DNA of 64,000 bases, from contig JBIKUE010000008.1 in NCBI GenBank assembly GCA_044347755.1, forward strand, positions 12,693 through 76,692. The letters run 5' to 3'. Below are positions 10,783-20,550 of the stretch, piece by piece (position 1 is the first letter of the stretch; each line of letters starts with the position of its first letter). The translations under genes were made by a program, and so were the position numbers. This stretch comes from M3007 sp044347755. Its GTDB lineage: Bacteria > Bacteroidota > Bacteroidia > Chitinophagales > Saprospiraceae. The notes beneath the pieces were generated by a model. That model was not told where the DNA came from. It worked only from the letters and a program-made list of their open reading frames with translations, and made no database searches.

Positions 10783-13700
10783 ATGCGCCGAGAACTGTTC
10801 ATTTGCCTTTTGATCCTATTTTGTTATACGACGCTTGCACAAAATGCTGCTTTTACCCAGGTTAACCTCAATAGTTATGACGGTTTGGCCGGAGGGCCTG
10901 TATGCCCGACAGATATTGCCAGGCTGGGCAACAACTGGTTTGCGCTGATTCCAGAACCTGTCAATCAGGATGCGGGGCGATTGTACAAAAGCGAGGATGG
11001 CGGGCAGACCTGGACAAAACTGGATGTGATTTTTCCTGCTAATAGTGTTTCCGATGATAAGATGCTGCATCTGGAAGTTATCGGCAATAATTTAGTAGTG
11101 TTTTCCATGATGGTAATTGTCAATGCCAACAATAAACTGGAACAGCATGTTCTCGGTCATGTATCTTCAGATGGAGGCCAAACCTTTGATCTCGTATTTG
11201 AAGAGGTCTATGTTGAATTCAATAACAACAATATAGTGGAAATAGATGGTTTGGATCAGGCCAACGGTCATCTGTTTTTCTATTACAAAGTGGACGGCTT
11301 GGATAAAGAACAAGTGTATTTTTCTCCGGATCAGGGTCTTAACTGGCTGGAATCAACGGAAGTGCCCTGGTTTTGTAACGACATCAGTAAAATTGCCGGG
11401 GACAATGGCAGGTATTTTATCATATCAAACAATCTGATGTGCATGTCATGGGATCCCTTTTTTAGTGATGCCGAGCATAATGCCTGGACGCCCAACGGTG
11501 GCGGGCAGATGATCAGTTGTTCTATTGATGGCAATATAGTGCGGGTATGTACAGACAATGGCCTGGTGTATCGTTGGAATTTTGCTCCATACAGCTTCAT
11601 CGAAACGCAGCTGCCTGTTAAGCCGGATGCAGCCATGGCTGAAAATGGTTTTTGGTATTTTAACCACGGAGGGCATTTTTATCGGGCGCCCTGGGATGAT
11701 CCGGTCAACCTTACCGATGCCGGGGTAATACCAATGATTCCAACCTCTTATTACAATACTTACCATTACCAAAGTCGCTTTGTGCAGGAAGGAGGCCGTT
11801 TGTTGTATTTCAACGACACACCGCTGGAATCTACAGACAATGGTTTGAGCTGGCACCTGGCTTCAGGAGATTTCCCGATAACCGGCGGAAAGATATTTGC
11901 TCTGAATGGCTCATACTGGTTTCTGCACCGGGATGTGTTTTTTCGCTCAGCAGATGGATTCAGTTGGGATCTCTATCGCAACACTGTTTTTGACGCAGAG
12001 GGCACCTATGGCACTTTCGACATGCTGGAATCGCAGGGGAGATTGTTCCTTTCCTGCATAGCGTATTATTCCAAAAACAACAGTCGCATTTTCCGTTCTG
12101 ATGATAATGGTCAAAGCTGGCAAACCGTTTGGGAAGGCGCAGGAAGGCCTGAGTTGACCAAAGATGTAAACGGAGACAGACTTATGCTGGTGGTGAATGA
12201 AGGGAATGTGGGCACACCACCGCAAGCCATATTGTACAGTGACGATTTGGGCGACACCTGGGTGCCAATTCCGGTGACAGGCGCATTTAACAGTATGGCC
12301 GTAAAAGGTGATTCCGTTTTTGTATATCAAAAGCCCTGGGTGAAATACTCGTATAATTTGGGACAAACCTGGCAGATTTGCCCACAGTCTTTCCCTTTCC
12401 AATATTCCGGCCAAATATTGCTTTTCCCCAATGGCAAGGTCGTTCTGGTCAATAAAAGCACTCAAATAGGCTTCATGAGTCCGGATGGTGGCCAAACATT
12501 CGGGCAGATTTTTGATTTGCAAAACTTTGGCACAGTGCTCAATGCACACTACTACACACAGATAGACAGTTTACTGATTGGATGGGGCAGTTCGGGTACA
12601 TTTATTTCCCAAAACCAGGGTCTGAACTGGATTTATATCCTAGAGGGCGATTGGTTGAATATTCAACATCCGGTGATACAAAACGGCTTTTTGTACACAG
12701 GGTCAAGCGCAGATAGCCCAAATTTTCTGGATGTTCCGCTGCGCACTCCTTTGCAACCCCTGTTAGACCAATTAGCACTGGTGAGTGAGGCTGGCGGGGT
12801 GGTGAAAGGCAAAACGTATTATGATGTAAACGGAGATTGCAATGCTTTGGCTGACCCGAAGCGGCCCAATGAAATCTTCAGTTTTCAGCCGGGTAATTAT
12901 GTCTGCACTTCAGATCCAGACGGTAATGTGGTGCGCATTTTGCCGCAGGGAAGTTACCAGATGCAATACGGTACGCCCTTGTACCACGATCCGATTTGCC
13001 TCACGCCCGGTCCGATTGCCGTTACGCCTGGCAACCAAACCAATTTCACGCTCGGATTCAAACCCAACCAGCAGATTAAAGACCTGATGGTCACGCTGGT
13101 CAGCACGCGCGCGCGTCCGGGACAACCGTTTCATGTAACGGCATTGATCCGCAACCTGGGTACCCAGCCTATTGCCGCCGGTACGGTGCTGACCCTGACT
13201 TTCCCGGAGCCACCGGTGTTGTTCACGGATGCACAGCCTATGGTTAACAATCAAGTGGCCGGACAGCTGCAATTTGTGCTGCCCGACATTCAAACCTACA
13301 CTGAGCTGAATTACCAAATACACCTGGCTTTGCCGCCTGATCCGGGTTTGATGGGACAAATCCTCCAGATAACAGCAGGATTAACTACCAGTTTTCAGGA
13401 TCCCACGCCTACCAACAATGCGACTACCCATCCTGTGCTTGTGTACAACAGCTTTGACCCGAACGACAAAACGGCCATCACCTCCAATCCAACCGGCGTG
13501 ATGCCTATAAGGGATCAATCCCTGCAATACATGATCCGCTTTCAGAATACCGGAACTGATACAGCTTTCCGGATTGTGGTGCGCGATACCCTCTCAGGTT
13601 TGTTGAACTGGAATTCCCTTAAAACCACTGGGGCCAGTCATGAATATCGTTTAACCATCACCGACGCCGGAGTAGCTTCCTGGCATTTCGACGATATCCG

Positions 13701-14160
13701 GTTGGTAGACAGCACCACCAATGAGCCGGAATCGCACGGTTTTATTCTATTTGGAATAGAGCCCAAGCCAGGGATTCGGGTGGGCGATATTTTGCGCAAC
13801 AAGGCAGCCATTTATTTTGATTTCAATCATCCGGTGATCACCAACGAAACGGTTACGCCGGTGGTGCTCCGATCAAAATACCGGGATGAAACAGCAGCGG
13901 AACAGGAATTTCGGGCCGAGATATCGCCCAATCCGGTTGCCGATCAAATGCGTTGCAGGGTGCAATTGCCGTATGCCACCCATGTAAGGGCCATCCTTTT
14001 TGATGCCAGTGGGCAAACTATCCGACAGATTTCGGATAAGGATTATCCTGCGGGTGAGCATTGGCTGGAGGCCAGGCTGCAGGATTTGCCGGCGGGGGTG
14101 TACAGTTTGCACATTACGCTTGACGGGGAGCTGAAAACGCTGACGATGGTGAAGGGATAA
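10783..14160 (+). CDS. Secreted BNR/Asp-box propeller protein with DUF11-like repeat module and T9SS signal
   Basis: About 1,125 residues. The start at 10783 is chosen because it gives a clean signal peptide (MRRELFICLLILFCYTTLAQ); frames upstream overlap the terminator. The N-terminal two thirds carry at least nine Asp-box motifs (SEDGGQTW, SSDGGQTF, SPDQGLNW, SDDNGQSW, SDDLGDTW, SPDGGQTF, SQNQGLNW), as in sialidase/VPS10-type beta-propellers. A B-type immunoglobulin-like segment follows (about residue 680-760). Next is the conserved Bacteroidota repeat module containing DPNDK, IRFQNTGTDTA and NKAAIYFDFN (DUF11/DUF7619 type). A T9SS sorting domain ends the protein. No sialidase catalytic arginine triad was identified, so catalytic activity should not be assumed. 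Confidence 0.85.
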   Translation: MRRELFICLLILFCYTTLAQNAAFTQVNLNSYDGLAGGPVCPTDIARLGNNWFALIPEPVNQDAGRLYKSEDGGQTWTKLDVIFPANSVSDDKMLHLEVIGNNLVVFSMMVIVNANNKLEQHVLGHVSSDGGQTFDLVFEEVYVEFNNNNIVEIDGLDQANGHLFFYYKVDGLDKEQVYFSPDQGLNWLESTEVPWFCNDISKIAGDNGRYFIISNNLMCMSWDPFFSDAEHNAWTPNGGGQMISCSIDGNIVRVCTDNGLVYRWNFAPYSFIETQLPVKPDAAMAENGFWYFNHGGHFYRAPWDDPVNLTDAGVIPMIPTSYYNTYHYQSRFVQEGGRLLYFNDTPLESTDNGLSWHLASGDFPITGGKIFALNGSYWFLHRDVFFRSADGFSWDLYRNTVFDAEGTYGTFDMLESQGRLFLSCIAYYSKNNSRIFRSDDNGQSWQTVWEGAGRPELTKDVNGDRLMLVVNEGNVGTPPQAILYSDDLGDTWVPIPVTGAFNSMAVKGDSVFVYQKPWVKYSYNLGQTWQICPQSFPFQYSGQILLFPNGKVVLVNKSTQIGFMSPDGGQTFGQIFDLQNFGTVLNAHYYTQIDSLLIGWGSSGTFISQNQGLNWIYILEGDWLNIQHPVIQNGFLYTGSSADSPNFLDVPLRTPLQPLLDQLALVSEAGGVVKGKTYYDVNGDCNALADPKRPNEIFSFQPGNYVCTSDPDGNVVRILPQGSYQMQYGTPLYHDPICLTPGPIAVTPGNQTNFTLGFKPNQQIKDLMVTLVSTRARPGQPFHVTALIRNLGTQPIAAGTVLTLTFPEPPVLFTDAQPMVNNQVAGQLQFVLPDIQTYTELNYQIHLALPPDPGLMGQILQITAGLTTSFQDPTPTNNATTHPVLVYNSFDPNDKTAITSNPTGVMPIRDQSLQYMIRFQNTGTDTAFRIVVRDTLSGLLNWNSLKTTGASHEYRLTITDAGVASWHFDDIRLVDSTTNEPESHGFILFGIEPKPGIRVGDILRNKAAIYFDFNHPVITNETVTPVVLRSKYRDETAAEQEFRAEISPNPVADQMRCRVQLPYATHVRAILFDASGQTIRQISDKDYPAGEHWLEARLQDLPAGVYSLHITLDGELKTLTMVKG

Positions 14161-14170
14161 GTTATAATTA

Positions 14171-14300
14171 GAGGGTGTCTCAAAAGTAATTTTTACCGCA
14201 GAGGCAGAGAGGAGAAGAGGTATAAACAGTTGATTTTCAAGCTCTCTGTGTCACTCCGTCTTTGCGGTAAAAATAAAAAAGCGACTTGTGAGACAGCCTC
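14171..14300. repeat. Imperfect long inverted repeat between convergent genes
   Basis: The outer arms GAGGGTGTCTCAAAAGT (14171-14187) and ACTTGTGAGACAGCCTC (14284-14300) are complementary at 15 of 17 positions. Inner arms continue the fold: ATTTTTACCGCAGAGGCAGA pairs with the strand around 14239-14275 that reads ..CTTTGCGGTAAAAAT. The whole 130 nt could fold into one hairpin. It starts 10 nt after the stop codon of the + gene and lies 20 nt before the stop of the - gene. It may act as a bidirectional terminator or be a non-autonomous palindromic element. Confidence 0.7.
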
Positions 14301-14319
14301 TAAAAATACCATCAGGGTC

Positions 14320-16038
14320 TTATCGTTGCACCACCAACCTTGCTACCCACCGCCCGGCTTTTCCCTGAAAGGCCAACAGATAGTAACCGGGATGCAGGGA
14401 TTGAACGTTGAGGGTTGGAGCATTAGGGTACACTGCTTGTTGTGAAATAACCCGGCCGGTAAGGTCGGTTATGATGCAGAGTAGTTCTCGTTCTTCCTCC
14501 GGCCACCCTAGAGAAACAGATTCAGTGGCCGGGTTGGGGTAAACCTGGAGTATTTGTATAGCCGGTTCTGATTGCGTGCTGGATCCGGGTGTAACGTTTA
14601 TCAGACAAGATTTACGGATGGTGTCAGTGCCCAGGGCATTTTCCACTACCAAAAGGACATCATATTCACCGGTTTGGGCATAAGTAACCGTCGGATTAGG
14701 CAGGTTGGAAGTGGCCGGATCTCCGCCTTCAAAATGCCAGGTCCAGGTGTCGGGCTGGTACGAGGATTGATTCTGGAAGGACAGAGGTGCGCCCACAGCA
14801 ACCTGCGTATTTGCCACTGCAAAATCAGCAACAGGCGCCCTGTTTTGGTCGGATTGGTAAGCCCTGATCTGAGAACCGCCAAAGGTGACCACCATGATAC
14901 CATCTTTGGAAGGCGCAGGATTGCAATACACGTTATTGGGGGCAGGGAGTTGCCATTTGAAACTTTGAAGGTCCGGACGGAACGCTATGAATTGACCTTT
15001 TCCGGTATTGAGTATGACTGTGGAATCGCCATCTATGGTCAGCGAGGGTTGCGACATATCCAATTCCACAGACTCGCTCATCACCGCACCGGTTTGACCG
15101 TTGATGCGTTTTACCCTGGCGGCATCGAACACGTAGAGGTTTCCCTGGTTGTCAATGGAAATATTTCCGCTCAGAGCAGCTCCGGTGGTGGTTGCAGGCG
15201 TATAAGCCCAGAGTTGATCAAAACTCGCGCCTTTGTCTTTAAAAGCATACAGTTTTCCTCCATCACGCCAGAAGTAGACCTCACCATTATCGCCCAACGT
15301 GAGTGGATTTTCCTGATCTCCATCGCCTGGAATAGGGGAGGAGCTGTAGAGGTTTTGGCCGGTGTTCACATCCATGGCTGTTAACTTAATTGGGACGGAA
15401 ATGCCACCTGTAATACGGTACACACGCTCGCCGCGGGTACCTAAAACCCATGAAGGACCAATAGCGATAACGGTGGAGTTGGTCCAAAGGGGCTCGCCGG
15501 TGTTCTTATCGAGTCGCATCGTGAAGATGCCCTCTGTAATGGGGCCGTTCAGGATGGGGTCGCCGTTACAGGCGAATACAAAGCCCGGATACGCTCCAAA
15601 AGTGTGTGATTTGATAGAGGAGCGCCATTTGATCTGCCCGGTTTCCGGGTATAGGGCATAAATAGAATCAGTGGCATAATCATGGGCATACACGGCATCC
15701 TGGGTAAATCCGGTAGCGTATAGAATGCTGGTGTTGCTGATATTGGGTGAAGTCCATAGTAACGCCCCGGTTTGAAGGTTCCGACATTCGATTTTTCCTT
15801 TGTACGGACTAAACGTGATACGGGAGGTTACAAACCGGTCTCCAAAGGTATACACCGCATTGCCCAGGGTAGTGGCAGCACTGGTAACAGTCCATTTGGC
15901 TATGGTAACAGATTCCGGGCCGGCTATTTCTGTGCGGCCGTTGCGCAAACCGTTGCTGCCGAAGGTTGACCAATTTTGGGCAGGAAGGGTGGTGGACACT
16001 GTCAGTATCAAAAACAGAAGGGAAATAATTTGATTCAT
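14320..16038 (-). CDS. PQQ-type beta-propeller and PKD-domain secreted protein with T9SS signal
   Basis: About 572 residues from the ATG at 16038, which gives the signal peptide MNQIISLLFLILTVSTTLPAQ. A longer frame to 16104 would bury that signal. Residues about 30-400 are propeller blades of the PQQ/YVTN kind (RNLQTGALLWTSPN, YALYPETGQIKWRSS, MRLDKNTGEPLWTN, KRINGQTGAV). A PKD domain follows (PVADFAVANTQVAVGAPLSF, then TWHFEGGDPATSNLPNPTVTY), and a T9SS type A domain ends it (LQVYPNPATESVSLGWP). The family is usually a surface or secreted scaffold; no catalytic site is visible. It is transcribed divergently from the GH18 gene, with 57 bp between them. Confidence 0.85.
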   Translation of the reverse strand: MNQIISLLFLILTVSTTLPAQNWSTFGSNGLRNGRTEIAGPESVTIAKWTVTSAATTLGNAVYTFGDRFVTSRITFSPYKGKIECRNLQTGALLWTSPNISNTSILYATGFTQDAVYAHDYATDSIYALYPETGQIKWRSSIKSHTFGAYPGFVFACNGDPILNGPITEGIFTMRLDKNTGEPLWTNSTVIAIGPSWVLGTRGERVYRITGGISVPIKLTAMDVNTGQNLYSSSPIPGDGDQENPLTLGDNGEVYFWRDGGKLYAFKDKGASFDQLWAYTPATTTGAALSGNISIDNQGNLYVFDAARVKRINGQTGAVMSESVELDMSQPSLTIDGDSTVILNTGKGQFIAFRPDLQSFKWQLPAPNNVYCNPAPSKDGIMVVTFGGSQIRAYQSDQNRAPVADFAVANTQVAVGAPLSFQNQSSYQPDTWTWHFEGGDPATSNLPNPTVTYAQTGEYDVLLVVENALGTDTIRKSCLINVTPGSSTQSEPAIQILQVYPNPATESVSLGWPEEERELLCIITDLTGRVISQQAVYPNAPTLNVQSLHPGYYLLAFQGKAGRWVARLVVQR

Positions 16039-16095
16039 GAAAAATGAAGAGGGCAGGTTTTCAGGTGACAGAGATTGTGTAGGTTTACCCTTGTT

Positions 16096-17205
16096 ATGAA
16101 ACACTACTTGTTCATCGGCTTATGTTTGATCCTGTGCGCATCCTGCGCCGGATGGTCAAAGGTACAAAAAAGTACTCAAGTTAATATTGATGTAATTGCC
16201 TATTACGCAGGGAACGGCTCCGATCTTGACCAGTACCGGTTTGAGCAGTTGGATCAGGTGATCTTTAGTTTTTGCCATTTGCGCGGGAATGAACTGACCA
16301 TCGACGATGCTATGGATACCCTCACCATTCAGAAGTTGGTGGCACTCAAAAAACAGCATCCCCGGCTTAAGGTGTTGCTATCCCTGGGAGGATGGGGTGG
16401 TTGTGCTCCTTGTTCCGAAGTTTTTGCCACCGCAGAGGGTCGCTCTTCTTTTGTTCGTTCCGTAAAAAAACTCACACAGGATTTTCAAACGGACGGAATT
16501 GATCTGGACTGGGAATATCCGGGTATAGAGGGTCATCCGGGGCATCTATTTCAACCGGCAGATAAGGCTAATTTTACGGCATTGGTGCGGGAGTTAAGGC
16601 AAGTACTTGGAAAAAAAGCCGAGATCAGTTTTGCTGCCGGCGGATTTGATGCGTTTTTCGAGGGTTCAGCAGAATGGAATAAGGTAATGCCGCTGGTCAA
16701 CCGGGTGAATATCATGACCTACGATCTGGTGAATGGGTACAGTACGGTGACCGGACATCATACGCCTTTGTACAGCTCACCCGGGCAACAACTTTCTGCG
16801 GATTATGCGATCAAGTATCTGGAAAGACTGGGCGTCCCGCGCAAAAAAATGGTGCTGGGTGCAGCCTTTTACGCACGGGTTTGGGAAAATGTGCCGGATC
16901 AAAACCACGGTCTTTATCAGTCGGGAAAGTTTAAATCGTTTGTTCCTTATCAGCGGTTCCTGGCCACGATAAACGAAGCGGAAGGATTTCAATTTTATCG
17001 GGATACCATTGCGCAGGCGCCGTATGCCTACAATGCGCAAAAAAAGTTGTTCGCAACGTTTGATGATCAGGAATCCATCCGCCAAAAAACCTTGTATACC
17101 TGTAAAGAACAACTGGGAGGAATCATGTTCTGGCAACTCGTTGGCGATACCAGGGAAAACGGACTTTTAAATGCGATTAATTCGGCGCTCATGGAAAAAA
17201 AGTGA
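16096..17205 (+). CDS. GH18 chitinase-like lipoprotein
   Basis: About 369 residues. The ATG at 16096 gives a short hydrophobic leader ending in a lipobox-like CASC, so the protein is probably lipid-anchored. The GH18 barrel signatures are clear: SLGGWGG on strand 3, and DGIDLDWE at residues 133-140, the DxxDxDxE motif with E140 as catalytic acid. Also present are the MTYDL strand and the late tryptophan strand GGIMFWQL. Family members cleave chitin or related beta-1,4-GlcNAc polymers by substrate-assisted catalysis. It lacks a chitin-binding domain and a T9SS tail. It has no chitin-utilization partners nearby, so its natural substrate is uncertain. Confidence 0.9.
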   Translation: MKHYLFIGLCLILCASCAGWSKVQKSTQVNIDVIAYYAGNGSDLDQYRFEQLDQVIFSFCHLRGNELTIDDAMDTLTIQKLVALKKQHPRLKVLLSLGGWGGCAPCSEVFATAEGRSSFVRSVKKLTQDFQTDGIDLDWEYPGIEGHPGHLFQPADKANFTALVRELRQVLGKKAEISFAAGGFDAFFEGSAEWNKVMPLVNRVNIMTYDLVNGYSTVTGHHTPLYSSPGQQLSADYAIKYLERLGVPRKKMVLGAAFYARVWENVPDQNHGLYQSGKFKSFVPYQRFLATINEAEGFQFYRDTIAQAPYAYNAQKKLFATFDDQESIRQKTLYTCKEQLGGIMFWQLVGDTRENGLLNAINSALMEKK

Positions 17206-17315
17206 ATACATCGGAATTGGGCGAGCTACCACGAGGAGCATTATAGCAAGTTCTGTCTAACCTTTCAAACAGCGGCGGCTGAAACCGCCGGTACATCAAA
17301 CCCTTCAAACTCCTC

Positions 17316-19199
17316 ATGTCCCCAGTCTACATCATCACCGGAGTTTCCGGGAGCGGAAAAACCACCATAGGTCAAATGCTGGCAGCCCATTTGGCTTGTC
17401 CTTTTGCTGACGCTGATGCGTTTCATCCGCCGGAAAATATCGCCAAGATGTCGGCCGGTCTCCCTTTGAATGATGCGGATAGAGCGGGTTGGTTGATTGC
17501 CTTAAATCAATACATTCGCCAGCGAGAAACTAGCCTGGTATTGGCTTGTTCTGCGCTGAAACAATCCTATCGCGAGCAACTCACACAGGGAATATCAGAT
17601 GGGGAGTTCTATTGGATTCATCTGTATGGGGATATGGATTTGGTGCGTCGGCGTTTAGTGGGAAGAAAAGGTCATTTTATGCCGGAATCCTTGTTAGCAT
17701 CACAGTTTGATGCCTGGGAAAAGCCGGATACAGGCCTGATGATTCATGTTTTGCAAACACCGGAGGAGATTCTCCGGCAAATTGTTTTTAAAATGGCGTT
17801 ACCAACACAATGGGGTGTAGTGGGCCTGGGTGTAATGGGCTTAAGCCTGACCAGAAACTTTGCCCGCCGTGGTTATTCAGTTTCATTGTACAACCGTCAT
17901 GTGGCTGGCACGGAAGAAAAAGTGGCCGAAAAAGCAGTGGCCCAATACCCTGAACTTCAGGAAGCTCAAGCGTTTGAATCACTTCCTGATTTTGTTGCAT
18001 CACTGGCCCGGCCCCGAAAAATACTGCTGATGGTTAACGCCGGAGCGGCTGTAGATCAGGTATACGAGTCTTTAATCCCGCTACTATCCCCCGGAGACAT
18101 CGTCATGGACGGTGGTAATTCTCACTATGAGGATACACAACGCAGGCAGCAACTAGCAGCGGGTCATGGACTGCATTTTCTGGGTATCGGCGTATCGGGC
18201 GGCGAATCGGGTGCGCTGAATGGTCCGGCCATCATGTGTGGTGGCGATGCGCAGGCGTATGCGCAAGTAGCTTCCGGACTGGAAACTATTGCTGCGAAGG
18301 ATGCCGGCGAGCAAGCTTGTGCTGCCCTGATTGGGCCAGGCGGAGCCGGACATTTTGTCAAAATGGCGCATAATGGCATTGAATACGCCGAAATGCAACT
18401 GCTTGCGGAGGTTTACAGTGCACTCCGCTGGGATTTGCAATATACACCGGACCAAATCGCAGATCTGCTAACAGAATGGGCTGGAGAAGGGCTTCAAAGC
18501 TACCTGCTGGACATTACCATTGCTATTATGCGATACCGGGAGGGTGCAGATTGGCTGTTGGATAAAATATCCGACAAGGCCGCACACAAGGGCACCGGCA
18601 GTTGGGCCAGTATTGCGGCCAGCGAATTGGGGGCGCCCTTAACCATGATGACAGAGGCGCTTTTTGCCCGGTTTGTAGCCGCTCTGCGCGACAACCGGAT
18701 AGCGTTGGCTGCTGCTTATACTGCGCCAAAAAACCGCGTTGTCTTGGATAAACTAGATCTCAAACAAGCCTATCAGCTGGCTAGGCTGATAAATCATCAT
18801 CAGGGATTCCAGTTTATACAACTTGCATCAGAGTGGCATCAATGGCAGGTAAACCTGTCGGAACTAGCCCGCATTTGGACCAACGGCTGCATTATACGCT
18901 CCGAACTGATGCAGCAAGCGCAGGTATACCTGTTGGAAAGTCCGGATTTGCTCCAGCATCCGGGCGTACGAAATACCGTGACGGAATTTTGGCCTGCTTT
19001 GCAACGCACGGTATCAGCCTTGAGCTTTAGTTCACGGTCGTATCCTTGTTTGATGGCCGCTTTGGCCGCCTTGAATAGCAGTACTACGGCTAACTCAGCG
19101 GCACATCTTATACAGGCGCAGCGGGATTATTTCGGGGCACACTTATACGAACGTTTGGATGATCCAAGCGGCAAGAAATATCACACTCAATGGGCGTAA
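17316..19199 (+). CDS. Bifunctional gluconokinase / 6-phosphogluconate dehydrogenase fusion
   Basis: 627 residues in one frame. Residues 1 to about 160 are a thermoresistant-type gluconokinase, with P-loop GVSGSGKT at 9-16, DADAFHPPENIAKM and LACSALKQSYRE. From about residue 164 a full decarboxylating 6-phosphogluconate dehydrogenase follows. It shows the dinucleotide fold GLGVMG, NR for NADP preference, DGGNSHYEDT, GVSGGESGALNGP, GPGGAGHFVKMAHNGIEY, the DKAAHKGTGSW loop, LARIWTNGCIIRS and the terminal QRDYFGAHLYER. Both active sites look intact; one visible variation is IMCGG where MPGG is usual. The enzyme would turn gluconate into 6-phosphogluconate and then ribulose-5-phosphate plus NADPH. 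The permease gene begins 4 nt downstream. Confidence 0.93.
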   Translation: MSPVYIITGVSGSGKTTIGQMLAAHLACPFADADAFHPPENIAKMSAGLPLNDADRAGWLIALNQYIRQRETSLVLACSALKQSYREQLTQGISDGEFYWIHLYGDMDLVRRRLVGRKGHFMPESLLASQFDAWEKPDTGLMIHVLQTPEEILRQIVFKMALPTQWGVVGLGVMGLSLTRNFARRGYSVSLYNRHVAGTEEKVAEKAVAQYPELQEAQAFESLPDFVASLARPRKILLMVNAGAAVDQVYESLIPLLSPGDIVMDGGNSHYEDTQRRQQLAAGHGLHFLGIGVSGGESGALNGPAIMCGGDAQAYAQVASGLETIAAKDAGEQACAALIGPGGAGHFVKMAHNGIEYAEMQLLAEVYSALRWDLQYTPDQIADLLTEWAGEGLQSYLLDITIAIMRYREGADWLLDKISDKAAHKGTGSWASIAASELGAPLTMMTEALFARFVAALRDNRIALAAAYTAPKNRVVLDKLDLKQAYQLARLINHHQGFQFIQLASEWHQWQVNLSELARIWTNGCIIRSELMQQAQVYLLESPDLLQHPGVRNTVTEFWPALQRTVSALSFSSRSYPCLMAALAALNSSTTANSAAHLIQAQRDYFGAHLYERLDDPSGKKYHTQWA

Positions 19200-19203
19200 G
19201 TCT

Positions 19204-20547
19204 ATGTCTTATATACTCTTGCCTGCCGTGCTTTTCGGCATCGCCCTATTATTGTTCCTGATTGTTAAAGCCAAGTGGCCAGCCTTTATTGCCCTGCTTA
19301 CGGTTTCCATTGCCGTTGGTTTGCTGGCAGGTATGCCAGCCGATGTCGTGGTGAAAAGCATTGAAAAAGGCATGGGTGGCACTTTGGGGTATGTGGCTAC
19401 CATCGTGGGCCTGGGCTCTATCCTGGGCGGTATTTTGGAAAAATCGGGTGGTTCCCAGGTTATTGCCCGCACCCTGTTGCAATGGTTTGGCTTGAACCGC
19501 GCCTCCACAGCCATGGCGGTGGCCGGTTTTGTGATTGCCATTCCGGTGTTTTTTGATGTGGCATTCATTATTTTATACCCGGTTTTAGGGGCGTTGCAGC
19601 GCAAAACAGGGAAAAGTGTGCTGTTTTTTGCGCTTCCTTTATTGGCAGGGCTTGCAGTGGGGCATGCCTTTGTGCCCCCAACCCCGGGGCCAATTGCAGT
19701 GGCCAATATTTTGGGCGCCGATTTGGGATGGGTGATTTTGTCGGGTATGGTGGTAGGATTCCCTACGGCTCTGGTGGCAGGTGTTTGGGCCGGGCGAAGG
19801 TTGGCGGCTGGAGTGAACCTGGATAGGCTGGTTGCGGCGCCGCAGGAAGAAACACCGGATGTTCCGATGCCGTCGGTATCGCTGGTGATGTGGATGATCT
19901 TTTTGCCCATTGGGCTGATTCTGATGAATACCTGTATCCAGGCTGATTTATGGTTTGTGGCATCGGAAGGGTGGAAGCAGGCAGCCGGGCTGGCCGGGCA
20001 TCCGTTCACAGCTTTATTGCTGGCCAATATACTTGCCTGGTACCTGTTAGGGAGAAGGATGGGCTATTCCACGGCAGAACTTGGGCGTATTAGTACCCAA
20101 TCATTCCAGTCGGCCGGAGTTATTATTTTACTAACCGGCGCCGGAGGGGCTTTTAAACAAATATTGGTAGATACAGGCGCCGGCGAAATGATGGCCAGAA
20201 GCGCCGAAGATGCCCATGTGCCCATTCTGGTGCTGGCTTTTCTGATGGCCGCCATTATCCGGGTGCTGCAGGGCTCAGCCACAGTGGCCATGGCTACTGC
20301 TGCCGGGATTATAGCTCCTCTGGTAACCCAAAGTGGCATTTCCGGGTTGCCGCTGGCTTGCATTGTAACAGCCATTGCCTCTGGCGCATCCATCCTGTCG
20401 CATGTGAACGACAGCGGATTTTGGCTGGTGAAGGAATATTTGGGTCTAACTGAACGGCAAACTTTCCGGAGCTGGACGGCTATGACAACGGTGCTGGGTG
20501 TGTGTGGTTTTTTGTTGTCGTGGGGTTTGTATTTACTGGTGCTATAA
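19204..20547 (+). CDS. gntP: GntP-family gluconate:H+ symporter
   Basis: About 447 residues. The ATG at 19204 (MSYILLPAVLFGIALLLF) is chosen because it follows the fusion gene's stop at once; longer frames overlap that gene. The protein is almost wholly hydrophobic with about a dozen membrane segments. It has GntP-family features: GMGGTLGYVATIVGLGSILGG, the FFDVAFII segment, GHAFVPPTPGP, the LQGSATVAMAT motif and SHVNDSGFW near the end. Family members import gluconate or related sugar acids with protons across the inner membrane. Translational coupling to the kinase-dehydrogenase fusion makes gluconate the natural substrate here. The stop is only 3 bp from the stop of the convergent gene, with no obvious terminator between. 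Confidence 0.92.
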   Translation: MSYILLPAVLFGIALLLFLIVKAKWPAFIALLTVSIAVGLLAGMPADVVVKSIEKGMGGTLGYVATIVGLGSILGGILEKSGGSQVIARTLLQWFGLNRASTAMAVAGFVIAIPVFFDVAFIILYPVLGALQRKTGKSVLFFALPLLAGLAVGHAFVPPTPGPIAVANILGADLGWVILSGMVVGFPTALVAGVWAGRRLAAGVNLDRLVAAPQEETPDVPMPSVSLVMWMIFLPIGLILMNTCIQADLWFVASEGWKQAAGLAGHPFTALLLANILAWYLLGRRMGYSTAELGRISTQSFQSAGVIILLTGAGGAFKQILVDTGAGEMMARSAEDAHVPILVLAFLMAAIIRVLQGSATVAMATAAGIIAPLVTQSGISGLPLACIVTAIASGASILSHVNDSGFWLVKEYLGLTERQTFRSWTAMTTVLGVCGFLLSWGLYLLVL

Positions 20548-20550
20548 GGG

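Noticed and set aside
10783..14160. Sialidase assignment for the Asp-box protein
   Set aside because: Asp boxes mark the propeller fold only; the catalytic arginine triad and Tyr/Glu pair of sialidases were not found.
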